Below, one piece after another: positions 23,849 through 31,921 of a DNA stretch of 34,521 bases. The DNA is from an uncultured Bacteroidales bacterium (GTDB lineage: Bacteria; Bacteroidota; Bacteroidia; Bacteroidales; UBA932), in NCBI GenBank assembly GCA_947367315.1, contig CANBDX010000025.1:1-34521 (forward strand), given 5' to 3'. The position numbers were made by a program, and so were the translations under genes. The number at the start of each line of letters is the position of its first letter. The stretch's first letter is position 1. The notes beneath the pieces were generated by a model that was not told where the DNA came from, searched no databases, and saw only the letters and a list, made by a program, of their open reading frames with translations.

Positions 23849-24985
23849 TTACGCGAGCTTGCGGGCACCGTCGCTGATCACTACAGGGATTTCTATCGGC
23901 TCGTGACCGTATTTCTCTGCGAATGCTGCCTTTGCAGTTGCTATGAAGTTATCATAAAGCTCTTCCTTCACGAGATTGATTGTGCAGCCTCCGAAGCCGC
24001 CACCCATGATGCGTGAACCTGTCACTCCGCACTCCTTGGCAACTGTAGCGAGGAAATCGAGCTCTTCGCAAGATACTTCATAATCCTTTGACATGCCCCA
24101 GTGAGTCTCGTACATACGTGCTCCGACTGTTTCGTAGTCGCCCTTCTGAAGAGCCTCGCAGACGTCGAGAACCCTCTTCTCCTCACCGATAACGTAACGT
24201 GCGCGGAGATAATCTTCCTCAGAAATCTGGTCTTTGACAGCCTCAAGCTGCTCCATAGTAGCGCCACGGAGGAACTCCTGACCGAGAACCTTGGCTACTC
24301 TTTCGCAAGAATTGCGGCGGTCGTTATAAGGAGAACCCACGAGTTCATGCTTTACGCATGAGTTGAGAAGCACTACCTTGTAACCGTTCTGATCAGGTGC
24401 GAACGGGAAGTATTCGAACTCCATCGAACGGCAGTCAAGACGCATGAGGTGTCCTGCCTTGCCGAATACGGAAGCGAACTGGTCCATGATACCGCACTTC
24501 ACACCAACATAGTTGTGCTCTGTGCTCTGACCGATACGTGCAAGCTCGAATTTGTCGATACCGAGGTTGAAAAGCTCGTTGAGAGCAAATGCGAATGTGC
24601 TTTCAAGAGCAGCTGAAGAAGACATTCCGGCTCCGAGAGGAACGTCACCGGCAAATACAGTGTCGAAACCGGCGATCACTCCGCCTCTCTTCTGGATCTC
24701 ACGGCATACTCCAAAGATGTAGCGAGCCCATCCCTGTGAAGGAGCATCTTCCTCATTGAGTCCGAATTCGCAGTATTCATCAAGGTCGAGGGCGAAAGCA
24801 CGCACTGTAGCTGTGCCGTTGAGCTTGATTTCTGCTATCATACCCTTGTCGATAGCGCCAGGGAATACGAAACCTCCGTTATAGTCGGTGTGCTCACCGA
24901 TAAGGTTGATACGTCCTGCAGATGCAAAGAATTCACCCTCTGTCTGGAAGAGTGACTGGAATTTTTCAGCGATTCTTGTTTTCAT
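23849..24985 (-). CDS. galK: Galactokinase
   Basis: This GHMP kinase phosphorylates alpha-D-galactose to galactose-1-phosphate in the cytoplasm, the first committed step of the Leloir pathway. The galactokinase signature GRINLIGEHTDYNGG is at residues 24-38. The ATP-binding GHMP motif VPLGAGMSSSAALES lies near 113-127, and the third motif is GSRIMGGGFGGCTINLV near the C-terminus. The 378-residue length is normal. It appears monocistronic, with a -7 promoter box ~55 bases upstream and a hairpin downstream. The two mutarotase genes in this window supply the alpha anomer, but galT and galE are not here. Confidence 0.97.
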   Translation of the reverse strand: MKTRIAEKFQSLFQTEGEFFASAGRINLIGEHTDYNGGFVFPGAIDKGMIAEIKLNGTATVRAFALDLDEYCEFGLNEEDAPSQGWARYIFGVCREIQKRGGVIAGFDTVFAGDVPLGAGMSSSAALESTFAFALNELFNLGIDKFELARIGQSTEHNYVGVKCGIMDQFASVFGKAGHLMRLDCRSMEFEYFPFAPDQNGYKVVLLNSCVKHELVGSPYNDRRNSCERVAKVLGQEFLRGATMEQLEAVKDQISEEDYLRARYVIGEEKRVLDVCEALQKGDYETVGARMYETHWGMSKDYEVSCEELDFLATVAKECGVTGSRIMGGGFGGCTINLVKEELYDNFIATAKAAFAEKYGHEPIEIPVVISDGARKLA

Positions 24986-25040
24986 TATTATAAATTTTAG
25001 TGTTTGTTTTTCCTTGCTTAAGGATTAGTTTAAAATCCGT

Positions 25041-25048
25041 CAAATATA
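25041..25048 (-). promoter_or_regulatory. -7 box of galK
   Basis: On the minus strand this reads TATATTTG, a perfect TAnnTTTG box, predicting a ~50-base leader before the galK ATG at 24985. A matching -33 TTTG is not evident. Confidence 0.45.
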
Positions 25049-25100
25049 CTAATTAACTATTAATAATAATGGAAGTATAATTTCAAAAAATAAAAACATA

Positions 25101-26066
25101 TCACTTTTTTATCATCAGCACTATCGGACAATGGTCGCTGACGCCTCCGACATATCGTGGTCCGGAATAGGTTCTGAGTGGCTTCAGGCCGGGATATTTC
25201 CGTTCATATGTCATCAGAAACGGTATCCTGACTATATCCATGCGTGAAATCAGGCTCAAACCCCGGCTCACCATGAACATATCGATAAGTTCCCACTTTC
25301 CCCGATATCTGATGGTACCCTCCCCTGCCCCCAAAAGTCTGCTGGACATATTTTGCAGCACTCCGTCAAGCATCCGGAACTGATGACCGTCAGGGGTGTC
25401 ATTAAAGTCGCCCATTGCCACTATCCGCCCCTGTCCGGATGACAGCAGAGAATCACACATATCCCTGAGAGTAGCCATTGCAGCATTCCTTCTTCCCTCG
25501 GAAGCTGAAGAACCTCCGTATTTTGAAGGATGATGATTCACTATCATATTTATATTCTGCCCCATCTTGTCTTCAAGACAGACATGAAGAATATCTCTGG
25601 TACAGAGTTTCTCCCCTTCGTATTGCGGAACCTTTACCGAAGAGGAAACCTTACTGAACATTGACTCCCTGTAAAGCAAAGCCACATCTATCCCCCTCCT
25701 GTCCGATGAATCATAATGAACTATCCTGTAGTCATATTTACGGAGAATGGTTTGCCGTAGAAGCCTTGTCAGCACCCCTCTGTTCTCAACCTCAGCCAGT
25801 CCCACCACATCCGGCATCCGGCCATATTCCTCCCCTATCCAGAGCAGCGACTTGGCCACTGCATCGCATTTTGCCTGAAACTTCATTTTTGTCCATCTTC
25901 TATTCCCTAATGACGAGAATTCCTTGTCCGACTCCCCCGTTCCTCCATCCATATAGTCAAAGAAATTCTCTACATTCCAGAACACCGTCAGAAGAGAATC
26001 ACTTCCGGAAGCCGACGTGCTGATGGTGCATGACAGCAGCAGTAATATTATCGATAATCTTTTCAT
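25101..26066 (-). CDS. Exported endonuclease/exonuclease/phosphatase-family protein
   Basis: The 321-residue protein has an N-terminal signal sequence (MKRLSIILLLLSCTISTSAS); Cys13 could serve as a lipobox. The EEP fold follows: TVFWNVENFFD at the start, the metal-binding Glu in VVGLAEVENRGVL, IVNHHPSK, then MGDFNDTPDG and the catalytic Asp-His pair in GGVSDHCPIVL at the end. Homologues cleave phosphodiester bonds in nucleic acids or other phosphoesters. An exported nuclease or phosphatase is the likely role, but the substrate is not readable. It lies upstream of galK with a 115-base gap, and no strong terminator is seen between them. Confidence 0.9.
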   Translation of the reverse strand: MKRLSIILLLLSCTISTSASGSDSLLTVFWNVENFFDYMDGGTGESDKEFSSLGNRRWTKMKFQAKCDAVAKSLLWIGEEYGRMPDVVGLAEVENRGVLTRLLRQTILRKYDYRIVHYDSSDRRGIDVALLYRESMFSKVSSSVKVPQYEGEKLCTRDILHVCLEDKMGQNINMIVNHHPSKYGGSSASEGRRNAAMATLRDMCDSLLSSGQGRIVAMGDFNDTPDGHQFRMLDGVLQNMSSRLLGAGEGTIRYRGKWELIDMFMVSRGLSLISRMDIVRIPFLMTYERKYPGLKPLRTYSGPRYVGGVSDHCPIVLMIKK

Positions 26067-26083
26067 TAAATATGACTTTAAAT

Positions 26084-26115
26084 ATTGCCACGTCGCTGCG
26101 CTTCTCGCAATGACG
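26084..26115. repeat. REP-like element (CGTCATTGCGAGAAGC type)
   Basis: On the minus strand the sequence reads CGTCATTGCGAGAAGC followed by GCAGCGACGTGGCAAT. This strongly resembles the dispersed extragenic palindromic repeats seen in many bacterial genomes. It has internal dyad symmetry (CGTC with GACG). It lies alone in the spacer between two divergent genes. Confidence 0.6.
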
Positions 26116-26255
26116 TGTATGATCGATATCGTCGCTGAAGCGAATGTGAAAGTATTATATGCAAAAGTGAAAGGAAATCTTCGGAAGGATGATAAAAAAA
26201 AGAAAAACTTAGTATAAAAAAGAGAAATAATTTAAAGAAAAAGAAAAAGTTGGCG

Positions 26256-26263
26256 TAAATTTG
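26256..26263 (+). promoter_or_regulatory. -7 box of ychF
   Basis: TAAATTTG matches the TAnnTTTG box perfectly and is followed by CGCCC; the ATG lies 25 bases downstream. A weak -33-like TTTA (26231-26234) stands 21 bases upstream. The same string, TAAATTTGCGCCC, recurs as the -7 region of the lipoprotein operon at 31466. Confidence 0.5.
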
Positions 26264-26288
26264 CGCCCTGATTTAAAAGAAGATAGAA

Positions 26289-27392
26289 ATGGCACTTAAA
26301 TGCGGTATAGTAGGACTTCCTAACGTAGGAAAATCGACATTGTTCAACTGTGTAAGCTCGGGAAAGGCCCAGAGTGCAAACTTCCCTTTCTGCACAATAG
26401 AGCCTAACATCGGCTCCACAATAGTTCCCGACAAGAGACTCGAGGTGCTCGAAAGCCTCTGCAACCCTAAAAGAGTGGTACCTGCCACTGTGGAGATCGT
26501 GGATATCGCAGGACTCGTAAAGGGAGCAAGCAAGGGCGAAGGACTCGGCAATCAGTTCCTGGCGAACATCAGGGAGACAGATGCCATCCTTCATGTACTC
26601 CGCTGCTTCGACGACCCTAATATCGTGCATGTGGACGGAAGCGTTGACCCGGTACGCGACAAGGAAGTAATCGATATGGAGCTCCAGCTCAAGGACCTCG
26701 AGACAGTCGAAAACCGTATCGCAAAGGTGCAGAAGCAGGCACAGACAGGAGGCGACAAGAATGCAAAGAAACTTTTTGATCTTCTCTGCAGATACCGTGA
26801 CGCTCTCCAGCAGGGTAAGTCATGCCGTACCGTAGCGCCCGAGAATGCCGATGAAGAACAACTTGCAAAGGAGCTTTTCCTCCTTACCAACAAGCCCGTC
26901 ATGTATGTCTGCAATGTGGACGAGGCATCCGCAAAGACAGGAAACCAGTATGTGGAGCAGGTACGCGAAGCCGTTAAGGACGAGAATGCGGAGATCCTCG
27001 TGATTGCCGCAAAAATCGAGTCAGACATAGCCGAGCTTGAAAGCTACGAAGAGCGTCAGATGTTCCTTGAGGAAATGGGACTCGAAGAATCGGGTGTGGT
27101 AAGACTCATCCAGAGCGCATATTCCCTCCTTAATCTCCGCACATATTTCACAGCGGGAGCAGACGAGTGCCGCGCATGGACAATCAACAAGGGAGACAAG
27201 GCACCGAAAGCTGCCGGAGTCATCCACACAGACTTCGAAAAAGGCTTTATCCGAGCCGAAGTAATCAAGTATGAGGACTTCGTGGAGTTGAAGTCTGAAT
27301 CAGCCTGCAGAGCCGCAGGAAAGCTTGGAATCGAAGGCAAGGAATACATCGTCCAGGACGGAGACATCATGCACTTCCTCTTTAACGTATAA
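26289..27392 (+). CDS. ychF: YchF/Ola1-type P-loop NTPase
   Basis: YchF is a ribosome-associated Obg-family protein that prefers ATP over GTP. The G1 motif GLPNVGKST is at residues 9-17, and G3 appears as VDIAGLVKGASKGEGLGNQFL. The usual NKxD specificity motif is altered to the family-typical form in VMYVCNVDEAS. The C-terminal TGS domain ends EYIVQDGDIMHFLFNV, the standard terminus of the family. The 367-residue length is normal. It is monocistronic, with its own promoter and a downstream bidirectional terminator. Confidence 0.97.
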   Translation: MALKCGIVGLPNVGKSTLFNCVSSGKAQSANFPFCTIEPNIGSTIVPDKRLEVLESLCNPKRVVPATVEIVDIAGLVKGASKGEGLGNQFLANIRETDAILHVLRCFDDPNIVHVDGSVDPVRDKEVIDMELQLKDLETVENRIAKVQKQAQTGGDKNAKKLFDLLCRYRDALQQGKSCRTVAPENADEEQLAKELFLLTNKPVMYVCNVDEASAKTGNQYVEQVREAVKDENAEILVIAAKIESDIAELESYEERQMFLEEMGLEESGVVRLIQSAYSLLNLRTYFTAGADECRAWTINKGDKAPKAAGVIHTDFEKGFIRAEVIKYEDFVELKSESACRAAGKLGIEGKEYIVQDGDIMHFLFNV

Positions 27393-27423
27393 AAAAAACC
27401 TGTCATTTCGACAGGTTTTTTTT
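27393..27423. terminator. Bidirectional terminator between ychF and the LRR lipoprotein gene
   Basis: ACCTGTC (27398-27404) pairs with GACAGGT (27410-27416) around ATTTC, and A and T runs on either side extend the stem and give a T tract on both strands. It serves the converging genes ending at 27392 and 27428. Confidence 0.9.
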
Positions 27424-27427
27424 GTTG

Positions 27428-28945
27428 TTACTTATATGAAATCACGTTGTGATTGTCAAGCTTAAGGTCATTGATTTTCTGCCCTTGGGCCATTATAACC
27501 GAAGTCAGAGGATTTCCATGAGCATGAAGCTTGACAAGTTTTGCGTTTGAGCTGACATCCAGAGTTGTCAGAAGGCAATCGTTACATACAAATGACTCCA
27601 GGACAGTTGCATCGCTCACATTTATGGAAGTAATGTCGGTGTTATCGCAAGAAAATTCCTGAATCTTGGTACACCCGGCAATATTGATTGAAGTGAGCTT
27701 GTTTCCTCCGCATGCAAACAGATAAATATCCTTGAACGCTGTCACATCCAAAACACCAGTAAGACGATTTCCGCTGCAATCCAATTTCTTGATATTTGTA
27801 CATGAAGCAATCTTAAGATCTGAAATAAGGTTGTTCTGACATGTCAGAGTAGTCAATTTAGGATTCAAGGAAAGATCCAAAGACGAAAGGTTGTTGTTAT
27901 AACACTCCAGCATCTGAAGTTCAGGAACATTACTCAAATCCAAAGATGAAAGGGTATTACCGTAGCAACCGACAGTATAAAGAGCAGGAATATCTTTAAG
28001 TTCAAGAGAAGTAAGATTATTATCTCCGACTGCTATGATATTAAGTTTAGGACAGCCTGTGATTTTTAAATCGGTAAGAGAATTCATTCTCATATCGAAA
28101 TACACAAGTTCATCAAAACCACTTACATCAACCCTTTTAACATTATTCTTATATCCCTGAAGAAGTTGAAGTGAATTACAACCATCTATATTAAGTGCAG
28201 AAACCTTATTACTATAGAAATAAAGCTGTTTAAGAGACTCACAACCAGATACATTAAGCGACGTGATTTCATTATATGCACAATCCACATACTCAAGTTT
28301 CTTAAGTCCACTGAGATCAAGATATGTTATAGCATTCTGGTCACAGTCGAGGTTTACAAGATTTACGAAATATTCAATACCCTTCAGAGAAGTTATCTTA
28401 TTGATTTCAGTGTTTTCAACATCATATGTAAGTACGAGATCAGTAACATATTCCGCCTCTTTAGGAGACACCTCACCGTCACCGTTGCGGTCGCATGCCT
28501 CAAGCATCAAAGACTTGAACTCCGGACACTCAAATGCGATTACACCTTCAGGAGTAATTGTGCCACCTCCCATAGGAGTCTGAGTTACCTTAATCTTGAA
28601 TTCTTCACGTACATTGCCAGTCGAAGCATAAATGATAATATTTCCAGTACGTGACTTTTCCTTATCACTGTATGAAGGAGCGGAAATCATCAATACATCA
28701 TCCGACTTCTCCACTGTAAGCCAACTGGCTGCAACAAGGAAATCCCACTGCTCCGCATCAGTGACAACAGTAACATATTCAATTCCACCCTCAGAAGTGA
28801 AATTAATTTCTTCTGTAGCCACTTCAAGAGAAATCTTCACATCCTCATTCTTATCCGCAGGGTTCTCTTCTCCTTCGCATGAAGCGAAGAGGAAGGTTCC
28901 TGAAAACACAAGCAGCATAGCTGCATATCTTAAAATACTCTTCAT
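27428..28945 (-). CDS. Surface lipoprotein with BACON domain, EF-hand-like loop and leucine-rich repeats
   Basis: The 505-residue protein has a lipoprotein signal ending LFASC (Cys23) followed by acidic EGEE, which resembles the surface-export signal of Bacteroidetes lipoproteins. Residues ~38-125 look like a BACON domain (WDFLVAASWLTVEK and FKIKVTQTP). DRNGDGEVSPKEAE near residue 155 is a calcium-loop-like motif. From ~180 to the end, more than a dozen ~21-residue repeats of the form L-x-CxxN-x-hhxLDhS are present (for example LECYNNNLSSLDLSLNPKL and LDCSGNRLTGVLDV), as in internalin-like LRR solenoids. Binding of glycans, mucin or host protein is plausible but unproven. It is the second gene of an operon, 16 bases after the gene at 28962-31466. 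Confidence 0.88.
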   Translation of the reverse strand: MKSILRYAAMLLVFSGTFLFASCEGEENPADKNEDVKISLEVATEEINFTSEGGIEYVTVVTDAEQWDFLVAASWLTVEKSDDVLMISAPSYSDKEKSRTGNIIIYASTGNVREEFKIKVTQTPMGGGTITPEGVIAFECPEFKSLMLEACDRNGDGEVSPKEAEYVTDLVLTYDVENTEINKITSLKGIEYFVNLVNLDCDQNAITYLDLSGLKKLEYVDCAYNEITSLNVSGCESLKQLYFYSNKVSALNIDGCNSLQLLQGYKNNVKRVDVSGFDELVYFDMRMNSLTDLKITGCPKLNIIAVGDNNLTSLELKDIPALYTVGCYGNTLSSLDLSNVPELQMLECYNNNLSSLDLSLNPKLTTLTCQNNLISDLKIASCTNIKKLDCSGNRLTGVLDVTAFKDIYLFACGGNKLTSINIAGCTKIQEFSCDNTDITSINVSDATVLESFVCNDCLLTTLDVSSNAKLVKLHAHGNPLTSVIMAQGQKINDLKLDNHNVISYK

Positions 28946-28961
28946 TATCCGATTTTTACTA

Positions 28962-31466
28962 TTAGTATTCCTTTACACAACGTACATTGTATCCGTATGC
29001 CCATGAAGCGTCACTTTCAAGAGGTGTTGGATCATTATACTTGAAAGCATACGATCTCTCTGACACCATAAGTTCGCTAGTCCATATTGCAAGCCATCCA
29101 TTCTTGTTCTCGATATCTATAAGAGCTCCCTGATCTGATGGATGAGAACTGCGGTAACCTGCAAAAGGATACCATACATTCTCTCCCTTACTGTTTGTAT
29201 AAAGAACTCCCTTGCCTTCAAAGAACTGATAATTTGATTCAAAATTTTTCCAAGCACCATTACGAGGAATCTGATATCCTGGAGGACATGGATCTGAATT
29301 GGTCTTCTGGAACGGACGCCACATAGCTTCGTCCTTGTCCATCCACTTATAGAAGTTACCCTGTCCAAGCCAGTTTGCCTGATTAGCTCCTTCCTCATAG
29401 TACATGAAACGCATAGGATGAGCATCAGCAAACTCTACGGTTCCCGTCTCCTTGGTAGTCTTGACACTCTCCCATTTAGCCTGTGCATAATTGGTGTTCA
29501 CAACTGTGAGAGGTTCACCCAAGACATCGTATATCACATCCCAGTTTCCTGTCTCGGAGTTACGCACGCGCTCACCTTTTGTTGAACCGATGAAAGGATC
29601 CTTACGTCCCCACTGATAGTAAAGACCGAATGTAGGGTATCCTCCGCCAACTGTAGCATCAGTCGCTCCAAGATTTCGGTCCATGATATACCATCCGTCA
29701 GTCTGACCGTTGCCCTGATAAATCACGTTATTTTCAAGGTCGATTGTCTCCGGCTTGTCAGTCATCCATATATGCCATGACCACACGATGTTTCCTGCGT
29801 TGTCAAATGCTGCAAGAAGAGCATTTCCCTCCTTATCAGAAGCAGTGAAAGTAACCTCGCCTTCTTTATAGGTAATATCAGATACAAGAGCATTTCCTGA
29901 AGCACCTTCAACCTTCGAAGCCCAAAGCCAGTCTACCTTGGAAATATTGTTTATCGGAGTATTATCCACGTGACGTGTTCCGAAAGTATAGGTACCTGCC
30001 ATATGGACCATATAAGAATTTGCATACCCCATACGGCTGAGATTGTTATTATCTCCAGATGTGCTTTCCCAGTTCACAGAACCTATTGCAGTAAGGACAT
30101 TCCTTCCTACTATAACTCCTTCAAGATCCTGGGTGTATACCTGACCGTTCATATCTGTCATCGAAACGGTGAATCCATCAGAATAATCATCTGCAGGGAT
30201 AACGAAACGGAAAGACCTGCCAGCAGAAACATCCACACCTGCAGAACCGCAATCCACACGCACTTCCTTAGATGCATCTGCATTAAGAGAAGTCCTGAAT
30301 GCGTCAGATGACATATCAACTACACCGTTTCCGGAAATACGCCTGTTACCCTTACCTGTAAGTATAACTTCACGAAGAACATGAGGACCTGCAACATCCA
30401 GAACAGCAACTCCAGCAACATACTTCATAGCGATAGACTTCTCGGTAGACATACCTACTGCCGGATTTAAACTTGTCAAAGAAGCTGTCACAGACTGATC
30501 CTTAGCAATTTTGATACGCATCTGATTACCGCTGAGACCATTTGCAGAAGCAGACGATGTGGAAGCATAATACTTTTCAGCAGCCTTCACCGGACCAAAT
30601 TCAGCAACAGCAGTATTTTCTCCGCTCGCAATAAGCACAGGAACGCCATTAATATATAGCGGATACATTGAAGACCACACATAATCAGTTCCGTCAGCAG
30701 CCTTCTCTACAGTTGCTGTAACATATACTGGAGCCTCTCCGTCCGGCTCATAAGTAAACTCGGCATCAACAGTCTCGCCGCGACGTACCTCAAGAGCAGA
30801 TATTTCCTTTCCTGTCATCGCTCCACCATCGGTGTCATATACTGTCACCATGAATCCTTCATATATTCCAGCCGGAAGCACAGCGTCAACCTCAGCCGGA
30901 AGAGTCATTCCCGTGCCAAGATCTACAGTAAGTACATTGCTTGCATCGGAAGACATCTTGATTGCAGGATTGCCTGTAAAGTTCATTGAAACCGAACCTG
31001 TTCCTGAAATATTTCCTGAAACTGAAGTCAATGCAATCTTCTTTACGGCACCCTCTCCGGAAATTGCGAAACGTACTGTACCGAGAACATTCTTAAAGGT
31101 AAGGTTAGGAGATCCGTTTGAAGCCACCATAGGGTAAGCCATCTCGATGGAAGCATTCTGCAAAGCAGGAAGATCCACTGTAAGTACATCTCCGTTCACT
31201 GAACCGTTACCTGTATCATATGCAGCATGATAAGACTCAGCCTTAGCGACACCTTCGATATTTGCAACAGACAGACCGCCTTCTTCCACGATATATTTCA
31301 CTCCGTTAATCACTACTTCGTCTCCAGCATTCCAGACTCTGTCATTTTCAAGAGCTGCAAGTACGGTAACTTTTGAATCCTCAACAGGAGCCTGCTCCGG
31401 ATCACACGAGGAGAACAAGAGGGCAAGACCTGCCATAAAATAAAATACAAGACCTGTTTTTTTCAT
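28962..31466 (-). CDS. Fimbrillin-like lipoprotein with C-terminal FISUMP domain
   Basis: The 834-residue protein has a lipoprotein signal (LALLFSSC, Cys21, then acidic DPEQ). Two similar beta-sandwich regions follow, about residues 30-245 and 250-465. They share motifs such as LTSVSGNISGTGSVSM and LTGKGNRRISGNGVVDMSS, so they look like tandem copies of a fimbrillin-like unit. The C-terminal ~300 residues match the Fibrobacter succinogenes major paralogous (FISUMP) type: WYIMDRNLGATDAT, YYQWGRKDPFIGS, DPCPPGYQIPRNGAW and the final YGYNVRCVKE. Such proteins are surface adhesins or fimbrial tip candidates, and the exact role is unknown. It is the first gene of the minus-strand operon that diverges from the peptide/fimbrillin operon at 31752. 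Confidence 0.87.
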   Translation of the reverse strand: MKKTGLVFYFMAGLALLFSSCDPEQAPVEDSKVTVLAALENDRVWNAGDEVVINGVKYIVEEGGLSVANIEGVAKAESYHAAYDTGNGSVNGDVLTVDLPALQNASIEMAYPMVASNGSPNLTFKNVLGTVRFAISGEGAVKKIALTSVSGNISGTGSVSMNFTGNPAIKMSSDASNVLTVDLGTGMTLPAEVDAVLPAGIYEGFMVTVYDTDGGAMTGKEISALEVRRGETVDAEFTYEPDGEAPVYVTATVEKAADGTDYVWSSMYPLYINGVPVLIASGENTAVAEFGPVKAAEKYYASTSSASANGLSGNQMRIKIAKDQSVTASLTSLNPAVGMSTEKSIAMKYVAGVAVLDVAGPHVLREVILTGKGNRRISGNGVVDMSSDAFRTSLNADASKEVRVDCGSAGVDVSAGRSFRFVIPADDYSDGFTVSMTDMNGQVYTQDLEGVIVGRNVLTAIGSVNWESTSGDNNNLSRMGYANSYMVHMAGTYTFGTRHVDNTPINNISKVDWLWASKVEGASGNALVSDITYKEGEVTFTASDKEGNALLAAFDNAGNIVWSWHIWMTDKPETIDLENNVIYQGNGQTDGWYIMDRNLGATDATVGGGYPTFGLYYQWGRKDPFIGSTKGERVRNSETGNWDVIYDVLGEPLTVVNTNYAQAKWESVKTTKETGTVEFADAHPMRFMYYEEGANQANWLGQGNFYKWMDKDEAMWRPFQKTNSDPCPPGYQIPRNGAWKNFESNYQFFEGKGVLYTNSKGENVWYPFAGYRSSHPSDQGALIDIENKNGWLAIWTSELMVSERSYAFKYNDPTPLESDASWAYGYNVRCVKEY

Positions 31467-31751
31467 AATAACTTAAGCTGTTTTATAATGAGGGCGCAAA
31501 TTTAGTTACATTTTCAAATAATCATAAATATTTTTCTGTGAAATAAATCTCACTATATTCATATTTACTTAATTTGCACAATTTTAAGTGTTATTTAAAC
31601 AAGTTTTAAATCATTAATAAAATTTACATCCTACCCATATAAACTCTCTATCAGGGGTCATAATACAACAAAGACAAAAAATAGTAACAATTTGTAACTA
31701 AATTATATTACCTTTGCGGCTTTCTCGCAATCACTGAATTTAAACGACTAT
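31467..31751. other. AT-rich divergent promoter region of the surface-lipoprotein locus
   Basis: This 285-base spacer holds no gene. A -7 box for the minus-strand operon is at 31497-31504 (TAAATTTG on that strand, ~30 bases before its ATG). A -7 box for the plus-strand operon is at 31709-31716 (TACCTTTG, followed by CGGC). The direct repeat GTAAC-AATTT-GTAAC at 31684-31698 stands just upstream of the latter. No inverted-repeat invertible-promoter structure was found by eye. Confidence 0.5.
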
Positions 31752-31907
31752 ATGACAATTAGACAAGAAGTTCCGGGCCTTGAGAAGCAGCTGTATGTTG
31801 CGCCTGGAATAGAAACAATCGATGTTCAAGCAGAGCAGGCGATTATGACCGGCTCATTTGGTACACCAGGAGAAGATCCTGTTATTAATGATTTCGGAGA
31901 ATTCTAA
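31752..31907 (+). CDS. Small protein of 51 residues, first gene of the fimbrillin operon
   Basis: The frame opens with ATG at 31752, 36 bases after a TACCTTTG promoter box, and closes with TAA 14 bases before the next gene. The peptide begins MTIRQEVPGLEKQLYV, continues APGIETIDVQAEQAIMTGS and ends in a Gly/Pro/Asp-rich tail, DDFGEF-like (NDFGEF). It has no signal peptide and no cysteine. From memory, Bacteroidales genomes hold many short uncharacterised proteins with the pattern YxxPxIE-hydrophobic-xx-[EQ]-xxhM/L followed by a Gly/Asp-rich tail, often next to surface lipoprotein genes. I cannot name a function. Position, spacing and codon use support it as real. Confidence 0.68.
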   Translation: MTIRQEVPGLEKQLYVAPGIETIDVQAEQAIMTGSFGTPGEDPVINDFGEF

Positions 31908-31921
31908 ACCTGCATGAGATT

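Noticed and set aside
26017..26217. 66-codon plus-strand frame across the spacer before ychF
   Set aside because: It runs through the signal-peptide end of the opposite gene and a REP-like element and ends in a Lys-rich AT stretch, so it is not gene-like.
31467..31751. Invertible promoter of the kind that switches Bacteroides surface genes
   Set aside because: I found no pair of inverted repeats flanking the promoter boxes and no invertase gene nearby.
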